Assembly (NCBI GenBank): GCA_020026115.1
Contig: JAHHQY010000015.1
Span: 1 to 28,960 of the forward strand
DNA length: 28,960 nt
From: Actinobacillus sp.
GTDB lineage: Bacteria > Pseudomonadota > Gammaproteobacteria > Enterobacterales > Pasteurellaceae
Direction of reading: 5' to 3'
A program made the translations under genes and the position numbers. The notes below the pieces were generated by a model. The model saw only the letters and a list, made by a program, of their open reading frames with translations. It ran no database searches and was not told the DNA's origin. Shown here in pieces: positions 23,304 through 28,960 of the stretch (position 1 is the first letter of the stretch; each line of letters starts with the position of its first letter).

Positions 23304-24203
23304 TCAAGGTTTAAGTATCCCAATTGCAGCCGCACAAACAACGCCCACTTCTAGAACAGGAGTATTGCTATCGGTAGATACCGCTTTTGTATCAATACAA
23401 CGTACCATACGAGTAGCATAAGGTTTAAAATCATCAGCTTTTGTAAGTTCTTCCGGAAAACTCGCATGCCCAGCCATAAATAATGCATTGATAATTGTCT
23501 GAGCGGAAGCTAGTTTATTCGGAGTACTGCCTTTTTCCCACTTTGCAAGAGTTTTATCTTGTAAAGTTCCTCCTTCATACCAAGGTTTATCTTTTTTACC
23601 AACTAACGCATTTGCAATATCATGGCGTCGATCATCTCTAAAAAGGGAAAAATAGGTTTTAGATGGTGATACACCAATGGTTTCATACTCTCTTGCAGTA
23701 TCTGCAGATACTGCCAATTCATCAAAAGATGAAATATCATATTTTTTAAGTACGTCAAGAGCGTGTTTACGAGTAATTGTATATTTCAATGGTTTAATAT
23801 TTTTATCCACCACATATTTACCATCCTTATAGTCCTTAAACTGCATAAAGTTAATGATAAGGGTCATCTTATTCGCTTTTGTATGAGTAAAAATAAGAGA
23901 AATAGCATAGATAATAGTATGCTCCACATCAATTTGATGATTATCAGGATGTTCTCCTTCATAAACGAAGTTAGTTAGACGTACAACAAGTGGATTTTCA
24001 GAAATAACTTCGGAACGGTTAGCATCAAGTGGATAAGCATTAGAGTTTGTAAGAAAATCTTTTACGGTTTTAAAAATCACAGTTCCCTTTGTATTTTGCG
24101 TAAAAGGCATATCTTTAATGATATCCTGTGGGCTTATACCTTTAGCAAAAATACTAGACGCAAAAAAGCTAGAAGCTAAAACTGCTAAAAAAATTTTTTT
24201 CAT
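23304..24203 (-). CDS. Secreted protein of unknown function (299 residues)
   Basis: The frame opens with a clear signal peptide (MKKIFLAVLASSFFASSIFA, probable cleavage before KG). AAGGAAATTATA precedes the ATG, so it is a real expressed gene. The mature part of about 279 residues is mixed alpha/beta and polar. It has hydrophobic strands such as HTIIYAISLIFTH and MTLIINFMQF, a YxVDKNIKPLKYTITRKHALDVL segment, and two cysteines near the C-terminus (MVRCIDTK and VGVVCAAAIG) that could form a disulfide in the periplasm. No lipobox, membrane anchor or known catalytic motif is visible, and I do not recognise the family. It is AT-rich and sits alone between fdhD and a tRNA gene, which suggests accessory DNA. 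A run of nine T lies 23-31 bases before the start. Confidence 0.75.
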   Translation of the reverse strand: MKKIFLAVLASSFFASSIFAKGISPQDIIKDMPFTQNTKGTVIFKTVKDFLTNSNAYPLDANRSEVISENPLVVRLTNFVYEGEHPDNHQIDVEHTIIYAISLIFTHTKANKMTLIINFMQFKDYKDGKYVVDKNIKPLKYTITRKHALDVLKKYDISSFDELAVSADTAREYETIGVSPSKTYFSLFRDDRRHDIANALVGKKDKPWYEGGTLQDKTLAKWEKGSTPNKLASAQTIINALFMAGHASFPEELTKADDFKPYATRMVRCIDTKAVSTDSNTPVLEVGVVCAAAIGILKP

Positions 24204-24519
24204 TATAATTTCCTTGATTGAAAGTAAAAAAAAAGAGCAACCCCTTTTCAGAGTTTACTCACCAATAATAGTTATCCTTATTTCACCCAATCTTTATTTG
24301 AGTAATAAAAAATACTATCTCAAATATGGGAAAGATCTTAATTTTTTGCCGTAATACCTAGGATTAGTCGATGTGATTATCTGATAACACGCGTAAAATA
24401 TTCCTGAGCAATTGTAAACGTTTTACAAATAAATACACTATGAAGGCATAGATAAATGGCGTCTCTGAGAGAGATATTTCATTCATCTCTACAATAACAA
24501 CACACCATTTTCAAAGAAT
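24204..24519. other. Gene-free AT-rich interval before tRNA-Val
   Basis: About 316 bases with no supportable gene. It should contain the promoter of the secreted orphan (minus strand) and the 3' trailer of the tRNA. An imperfect palindrome TGTAAAC-G-TTTTACA lies around 24415-24430, but nothing links it to a known regulator. Confidence 0.5.
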
Positions 24520-24596
24520 GGTACAACCGAGTGGACTCGAACCACCGACCCCCACCATGTCAAGGTGGTGCTCTAACCAACTGAGCTACGGTTGTA
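24520..24596 (-). tRNA. tRNA-Val, anticodon GAC
   Basis: A complete 77-base cloverleaf is present. The acceptor is ACAACCG/CGGTTGT with discriminator A and encoded CCA. The D-stem is GCTC/GAGC, and the anticodon arm is CCACC-TTGACAT-GGTGG with GAC at the anticodon. The variable loop is GGGTC, and the T-arm is GGTGG-TTCGAGT-CCACT, with one G-T pair. The body closely resembles E. coli tRNA-Val(GAC), but the first pair is A-U rather than G-C. It stands alone on the strand opposite to fdhD. Confidence 0.95.
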
Positions 24597-24706
24597 TAAG
24601 ATGTTGAAAACGGAAAGAATAATAATGTTTTTATCTTGCTAAGGCAAGATATTTTTTTTAAATTTCGTTTGATTGTTTTTTTTATCGACAACCTTTAAGC
24701 TAATAA

Positions 24707-24736
24707 AAAACCCTAAAAGGCGACTTTTAGGGTTTT
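24707..24736 (-). terminator. Terminator of ftsH
   Basis: AAAACCCTAAAA (24707-24718) and TTTTAGGGTTTT (24725-24736) form a 12-bp stem with a 6-base loop and a following T run on the minus strand, 17 bases past the ftsH stop. Confidence 0.9.
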
Positions 24737-24752
24737 CTTACTATAAACCAGC

Positions 24753-26675
24753 TTAAGCTTTTGGTTCGTTGTTTTCTTTTTCTACGGCATTCGTCGTTTC
24801 TGTTATTTCATTTTCCATAGGTGCGGTGTTGACCTCTGCATTTGCTTTGGTTTCTTCCCAGCCTTTTGGTGGTGTCACAGGTTGACGTTCCATAAGTTGT
24901 TTGATTTGTGGAATTTCAATTGTTTCATATTTCATTAGCGCATCTTTCATCGCATGTAAAATATCCATATTATCTATCAACAACTGTTTTGCTCGACGAT
25001 AGTTACGTTCCACGATTTTACGCACTTCTTCATCGATAATATGCGCCGTTTGGTCGGACATATGTTTTGCTTTCGCCATAGAGCGCCCTAAGAATACTTC
25101 ACCTTCATCTTCAGTATACAAAATCGGCCCTAATTCATTCGAAAAGCCCCATTGGGTCACCATATTACGCGCAATATTTGTTGCAACTTTAATATCATTT
25201 GAAGCGCCCGTAGAAATATTTTCTTCGCCATAAATCAAGCCTTCTGCAAGTCGACCAGCATAAAGCGTCGAAAGTTTACTTTCTAACTGTTTATAGCTCA
25301 TACTAATTTGATCACCTTCAGGTAAGAAGAAGGTCACCCCTAAAGCGCGTCCACGCGGTACAATGGTTACTTTATGTACGGGATCGTGTTCTGGTACTAA
25401 ATAGCCCACAATCGCATGACCTGCTTCATGATAAGCGGTAGATTCTTTTTGCTTATCCGTCATAATCATTGTACGACGTTCCGGTCCCATATTAATTTTA
25501 TCTTTAGCCATTTCAAACTCTTGCATTGTTACAAGGGTTTTATTTCCGCGAGCCGCAAAAAGTGCCGCTTCATTTACTAAGTTAGCTAAATCTGCCCCTG
25601 AATAACCTGGCGTACCACGAGCTAAAACCATAGGTTCAACATCGGGTGCAATAGGCACTTTACGCATATGAACGCGTAAAATTTGTTCACGTCCACGCAC
25701 ATCAGGCAATCCTACCATCACTTGACGGTCAAAACGTCCTGGTCGCGTTAATGCTGGATCGAGAACATCTGGGCGGTTTGTCGCAGCGATAACAATAATC
25801 CCTTCTTTTCCTTCAAAACCGTCCATTTCCACCAACATTTGGTTTAGGGTTTGTTCACGCTCATCGTGACCACCACCTAATCCTGCGCCACGTTGGCGTC
25901 CTACTGCATCAATTTCATCAATAAAGATAATACAAGGTGCATTTTTTTTCGCTTGTTCAAACATATCTCGCACGCGCGATGCACCCACACCTACGAACAT
26001 TTCCACAAAATCAGAGCCTGAAATTGTAAAAAATGGTACTTGTGCTTCACCGGCAATCGCTTTAGCCAGCAAAGTTTTACCTGTTCCTGGTGGCCCTACC
26101 ATCAAGACGCCTTTTGGAATGCGTCCGCCCAATTTTTGGAATTTGCTTGGGTCTCGTAAGAAATCTACAATTTCACCAACTTCTTCTTTCGCTTCTTCAC
26201 AACCTGCTACATCGGATAAACGGGTAGTAATTTGTTCTTTAGTAAGCATTTTGGCTTTACTTTTACCAAAACTCATGGCTTTTCCGCCCCCGCCTTGCAT
26301 TTGGCGAGCAAAGAAAATCCACACCCCGATCAATAATAACATTGGGAACCAAGAAACAAATAATGAAGCTAATAAACTGCGTTCAGCAGGTAAAGCACCT
26401 TGAATTTGTACTTTTTCTTTTAATAAATCATCTAATAATTTGCGATCTTGTAACGGTGTTGGTAAAACCGTTGTGTATTTTGTGCCATTTTTGCGCGTTA
26501 CAAAAATTTCGCCACGCTCATTAAATGTCGTTGCGGCTACTTCACTGTTTGACACATCATTGATAAAACTCGTGTAATCCACACGACCGTCGGCTGCAGA
26601 GTGTTCGCTAAATCCTTGGTATGCCGTCATCATCACAACTGCAATGACAATCCAAAGGACAATATTTTTCACCAT
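24753..26675 (-). CDS. ftsH: ATP-dependent zinc metalloprotease FtsH
   Basis: FtsH is the membrane-anchored AAA+ protease that degrades misfolded membrane proteins and regulators such as LpxC. From ATG 26675 (MVKNIVLW) it has 640 residues, as in related species. Features in order are a first membrane helix (about 4-20), a periplasmic domain, a second helix (about 104-122), Walker A GPPGTGKT (about 194-201), Walker B IIFIDEID (about 249-256), the second region of homology (ATNRPDVLDPALTRPGRFDR), and the zinc site HEAGH (about 417-421). A TTG nine bases earlier (26684) has a better-spaced AAGGGG and could be the true start. The tail is acidic and Glu/Thr-rich. It follows rlmE on the same strand after about 100 bases, the usual rlmE-ftsH pair. 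Confidence 0.97.
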   Translation of the reverse strand: MVKNIVLWIVIAVVMMTAYQGFSEHSAADGRVDYTSFINDVSNSEVAATTFNERGEIFVTRKNGTKYTTVLPTPLQDRKLLDDLLKEKVQIQGALPAERSLLASLFVSWFPMLLLIGVWIFFARQMQGGGGKAMSFGKSKAKMLTKEQITTRLSDVAGCEEAKEEVGEIVDFLRDPSKFQKLGGRIPKGVLMVGPPGTGKTLLAKAIAGEAQVPFFTISGSDFVEMFVGVGASRVRDMFEQAKKNAPCIIFIDEIDAVGRQRGAGLGGGHDEREQTLNQMLVEMDGFEGKEGIIVIAATNRPDVLDPALTRPGRFDRQVMVGLPDVRGREQILRVHMRKVPIAPDVEPMVLARGTPGYSGADLANLVNEAALFAARGNKTLVTMQEFEMAKDKINMGPERRTMIMTDKQKESTAYHEAGHAIVGYLVPEHDPVHKVTIVPRGRALGVTFFLPEGDQISMSYKQLESKLSTLYAGRLAEGLIYGEENISTGASNDIKVATNIARNMVTQWGFSNELGPILYTEDEGEVFLGRSMAKAKHMSDQTAHIIDEEVRKIVERNYRRAKQLLIDNMDILHAMKDALMKYETIEIPQIKQLMERQPVTPPKGWEETKANAEVNTAPMENEITETTNAVEKENNEPKA

Positions 26676-26778
26676 ATCGTTCAAGGTTTTTTACCCCTTT
26701 TTTATTGTTAAAATCTGTTTTAAAAGGTTACTACATTCACTTTTAAAATTAAAGCAATTACAGCAATCGCCCAAGACA

Positions 26779-27411
26779 TTACGCCTGTGGTTTAAATCCT
26801 GTTGCAACTATATAGACTTCTCGTGAACGTCCACGAGAAGCTTCTGGTTTGCGGACTTTTACTTTGTTAAATAAAGCACGAATTTCACGCAAATATTCAT
26901 CAAAACCTTCGCCTTGGAATACTTTAACCACAAAAGAACCGCCCGTTGCAAGTACATCTTTCGCCATATCTAAAGCTAATTCGACCAAATACATCGCACG
27001 AGGAATATCAACGGCAGGCATACCACTAAAGTTTGGCGCCATATCCGACATCACCACGTCAACTTTTCCATCGCCAACACGCTCTAATAAGGCATTAAGG
27101 ACGTTTTCATCACGAAAATCCCCTTGTAGAAAATCAACCCCCACAATAGGATCCATTTCTAAAATATCACAAGCGACAATACGCCCTTTCCCACCAATTT
27201 GGCTTGCCACATATTGTGACCAACCCCCTGGTGCCGCGCCTAAATCCACCACGGTCATACCTGGTTTAAAAAGGCGATCTGATTGTTGCATTTCATCCAA
27301 TTTAAAATAAGCACGTGAACGTAATTTTTGCTTATGTGCTTTTTGTACAAACGGATCTTTAAAGTGTTCATTTAACCAACGCGATGAACTCGCTGAACGT
27401 TTCTTTCCCAT
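26779..27411 (-). CDS. rlmE: 23S rRNA 2'-O-methyltransferase (U2552)
   Basis: RlmE (RrmJ, FtsJ) methylates the ribose of U2552 in the 23S rRNA A-loop during late 50S assembly. The 210 residues match the E. coli enzyme (209). The SAM site VDLGAAPGGWSQYV is at about 55-68. The catalytic tetrad K-D-K-E is visible as K37, D123 (MSDMAP), K163 (VVKVF) and E198 (SREVY). The N-terminus GKKRSASSSRWLNEHF is also typical. It lies upstream of ftsH and divergent from yhbY, an arrangement common in gammaproteobacteria. Confidence 0.97.
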   Translation of the reverse strand: MGKKRSASSSRWLNEHFKDPFVQKAHKQKLRSRAYFKLDEMQQSDRLFKPGMTVVDLGAAPGGWSQYVASQIGGKGRIVACDILEMDPIVGVDFLQGDFRDENVLNALLERVGDGKVDVVMSDMAPNFSGMPAVDIPRAMYLVELALDMAKDVLATGGSFVVKVFQGEGFDEYLREIRALFNKVKVRKPEASRGRSREVYIVATGFKPQA

Positions 27412-27523
27412 AATTTCTCATTTTTTATAGCGATTTGCCCAATATAAGGGTAAAATCGCACTCTTCAATAAGAAGTTTAAAATTTCTTAATTCCACCTAG
27501 TTAAATTTTTAGGATAACAACAC

Positions 27524-27817
27524 ATGACATTATCAACCAAACAAAAACAATTTTTAAAAGGCTTAGCACACCACTTAAGCCCCGTCGTTATGCTTGGCGG
27601 TAACGGCTTAACCGAAGGGGTGTTAGCTGAAATCGATAACGCCTTAAATCATCACGAATTAATTAAAGTTAAAATTGCTGGTGCGGATCGCGAAACCAAA
27701 CAATTAATCGTTGATGCGATTGTTCGTGAAACGCAATCTGAAGCAGTGCAAAAAATTGGCCACGTTTTAGTGCTTTTCCGTCCAAGTGAAGAGAAAAAAA
27801 TTCAACTTCCTCGTTAA
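27524..27817 (+). CDS. yhbY: CRM-domain ribosome assembly protein YhbY
   Basis: This is a small RNA-binding protein of the CRS1/YhbY family that associates with pre-50S particles. The 97 residues equal the E. coli length. The GxxG-type loop appears as VMLGGNGLTEGVLAEID, and the C-terminal strand LVLFRPSEEKKIQLPR is characteristic. AGGATAA precedes the ATG. It is divergent from rlmE, which also acts in 50S assembly. It forms a single-gene unit closed by the terminator at 27831-27855. Confidence 0.95.
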   Translation: MTLSTKQKQFLKGLAHHLSPVVMLGGNGLTEGVLAEIDNALNHHELIKVKIAGADRETKQLIVDAIVRETQSEAVQKIGHVLVLFRPSEEKKIQLPR

Positions 27818-27830
27818 TTTATTTGTTAAG

Positions 27831-27855
27831 AAAAAGGACGTTAATCGTCCTTTTT
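27831..27855. terminator. Bidirectional terminator between yhbY and greA
   Basis: The AAAAAGGACG/CGTCCTTTTT stem of 10 bp has a 5-base loop and flanking A and T runs. It suits both convergent genes; greA ends nine bases beyond it. Confidence 0.92.
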
Positions 27856-27863
27856 TTGTTTTT

Positions 27864-28340
27864 TTATTTATATTCTACTTCAATAATTTCAAACTCAATT
27901 TTACCGCCTGGCGTTTGAATACTTACCGTATCATCCACTTCTTTACCAATTAAGCCACGCGCAATTGGTGAATTAACCGAAATTAAACCGGATTTAATGT
28001 CAGCTTCATCATCGCCAACAATTTGGTAAGCGACTTCTTCATCAGTATTCACATTCACTAAAACAACGCTAGAACCAAAAATTACTTTGCCGTTATTTGG
28101 TAATTTCGTGACATCAATAATTTGGCAATTCGCTAATTTACCTTCAATTTCTTGAATACGACCTTCGCAGAAACCTTGTTGTTCACGCGCTGCGTGATAT
28201 TCTGCATTTTCTTTTAAATCGCCATGCTCACGGGCTTCCGCAATGGCTTTAATAATCTCAGGACGACGGGTATTTTTCAGAAAATCTAATTCCTGTTTTA
28301 ATTGTTCAGCACCGCGAATTGTCATCGGAATTTGTTGCAT
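27864..28340 (-). CDS. greA: Transcription elongation factor GreA
   Basis: GreA binds the secondary channel of RNA polymerase and stimulates cleavage of backtracked transcripts. The 158 residues equal the usual length. The N-terminal coiled coil includes REHGDLKENAEYHAAREQQ with the acidic tip residues. The globular C-terminal domain carries INSPIARGLIGKEVDD and ends in the hydrophobic FEIIEVEY. GGAAAG precedes the ATG. It lies downstream of menH on the same strand but behind a terminator, so it probably has its own promoter in the 28341-28376 stretch or reads through. Confidence 0.98.
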   Translation of the reverse strand: MQQIPMTIRGAEQLKQELDFLKNTRRPEIIKAIAEAREHGDLKENAEYHAAREQQGFCEGRIQEIEGKLANCQIIDVTKLPNNGKVIFGSSVVLVNVNTDEEVAYQIVGDDEADIKSGLISVNSPIARGLIGKEVDDTVSIQTPGGKIEFEIIEVEYK

Positions 28341-28376
28341 TTTTCTTTCCTTTTAAAATTTGCACAAAAAAATACC

Positions 28377-28405
28377 ACGGTAATGCACTTTTTTAGCATT
28401 ACCGT
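28377..28405 (-). terminator. Terminator of menH
   Basis: ACGGTAATGC (28377-28386) pairs with GCATTACCGT (28396-28405) around a 9-base loop and is followed on the minus strand by GGTATTTTTTT. It separates menH from greA. Confidence 0.88.
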
Positions 28406-28484
28406 CGTTCTCATTTAATGGGTTACCCCGAAAATTTTGTGCAACTATTATCTAGGGGTTAATGAAAAATAGCAACTAGAATTA

Positions 28485-28960
28485 TTATTTTTTCTCGCCT
28501 TGAAGCAAGGCTAATAAGCATTGGGCAAAGGCTGTTGGATTTTCTTGATGGCTATTATGTCCCGCCTTTGGTACGCAAATATAAGGCAACTTTGTGTGTA
28601 TTGCGATTTGTTTAAATTTCTTATCCCGTTCACCAAAAAAATAGTAACAACCTATTTTTCGGCGCAAGTGCGATAATTTTTCTTGCCATTTAGGGGCGAA
28701 ATAATTTTCTTGCTTAGCCAATGACGTGGCGCAGAGCATTTTCGCTATTTGTTTTCCTTGATTGTGCGCTCGGCGTAAAATTAACGCCTCTCTTTCTTTT
28801 GGGCTTAAATGAGCAAACACGCCTTGCTGATACCAATGATTTAAGACGTTTTTCATCGGCATTTGAGCAAACTTTTCTGCCCATTTTACGTCATGTTGCC
28901 AACGACTTTGTTGTTCTGCTAATGTTGCCAAACCAAAATTCGCGCCTTCCAATACCACTC
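28485..28960 (-). CDS. menH: SHCHC synthase MenH (3' part, cut by window edge)
   Basis: This is the C-terminal 158 codons of an alpha/beta hydrolase. The segments LEGANFGLATLAEQQSRWQ, HWYQQGVFAHL, MLCATSLAKQ, YYFFGERDKKF and PKAGHNSHQENP align with MenH of E. coli. MenH eliminates pyruvate from SEPHCHC in menaquinone synthesis. The catalytic Asp (in GERD) and His (in AGHNSH) are visible; the nucleophilic serine lies upstream, outside the window. Menaquinone is a natural electron acceptor for the formate dehydrogenase encoded nearby. A one-mismatch copy of the dispersed 13-mer followed by an AAGTGCGATAATTTT stretch lies inside the gene (28657-28680). Confidence 0.88.
   Translation of the reverse strand, partial: VVLEGANFGLATLAEQQSRWQHDVKWAEKFAQMPMKNVLNHWYQQGVFAHLSPKEREALILRRAHNQGKQIAKMLCATSLAKQENYFAPKWQEKLSHLRRKIGCYYFFGERDKKFKQIAIHTKLPYICVPKAGHNSHQENPTAFAQCLLALLQGEKK

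Noticed and set aside
24415..24430. Palindrome TGTAAAC-G-TTTTACA as a LacI/PurR-type operator
   Set aside because: The centre is odd rather than a CG dyad, one position is mismatched, and no promoter or regulator ties to it.
22946..24519. Integrated mobile element at tRNA-Val
   Set aside because: No integrase, transposase or repeated attachment sequence is visible, so only an accessory appearance can be claimed.

Overview
The window looks like a chromosomal segment of an AT-rich gammaproteobacterium, most likely a member of the Pasteurellaceae. The basis is the close resemblance, from memory, of FtsH, FdhD, the fdx operon, PntAB and Mpl to Haemophilus-type proteins, the compact gene order, and the use of terminators made of long inverted repeats. 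No database search was run, so the genus is left open. I saw no exact copy of either known Pasteurellaceae uptake sequence (AAGTGCGGT or ACAAGCGGT), while a different 13-base word, ACTCGCGCCGAAA, recurs far above chance.

Layout. Positions 1-2956 (minus strand) hold three neighbouring Sel1-repeat genes: one cut by the window edge, one broken by an in-frame stop, and one intact with a lipobox-like signal. Between the first two lies a decayed copy of the end of pntB with its terminator, so the cluster grew by duplication of a pntB-tail plus sel1 block. Next come pntB and pntA (minus; proton-translocating transhydrogenase), purA (plus), and a molybdate operon modA-modB-modC-modD (plus) with a ModE-like operator over its -10 box. 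A YccS-type FUSC membrane protein (minus) and a PCuAC-type copper chaperone (plus) follow. Then fbp (minus) and mpl (plus) diverge from a shared region with a near-consensus CRP site.

Positions 16238-22901 form a formate dehydrogenase block: fdxG-fdxH-fdxI and fdhE on the minus strand, with fdhD divergent. The catalytic subunit has Cys where the E. coli enzyme has selenocysteine. A perfect FNR box lies between the divergent genes, placed for a class I promoter driving fdxGHI. Positions 22938-24752 are a gene-poor accessory-looking stretch: a 70-codon ORF without a proper start, an unrecognised secreted 299-residue protein, and a lone tRNA-Val(GAC). The end is housekeeping: ftsH and rlmE (minus), yhbY (plus), greA (minus) and the 3' part of menH (minus).

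How the genes fit together. ModABC imports molybdate; the bis-MGD formate dehydrogenase FdxGHI uses it; FdhD supplies sulfur to its cofactor and FdhE assists its assembly. The predicted ModE and FNR sites tie this set to molybdate level and oxygen. PntAB, Fbp and PurA are central metabolism. No wholly new multi-gene system is evident. The best leads for novelty are the dispersed 13-mer family, the Sel1 duplication cluster and the secreted orphan protein.
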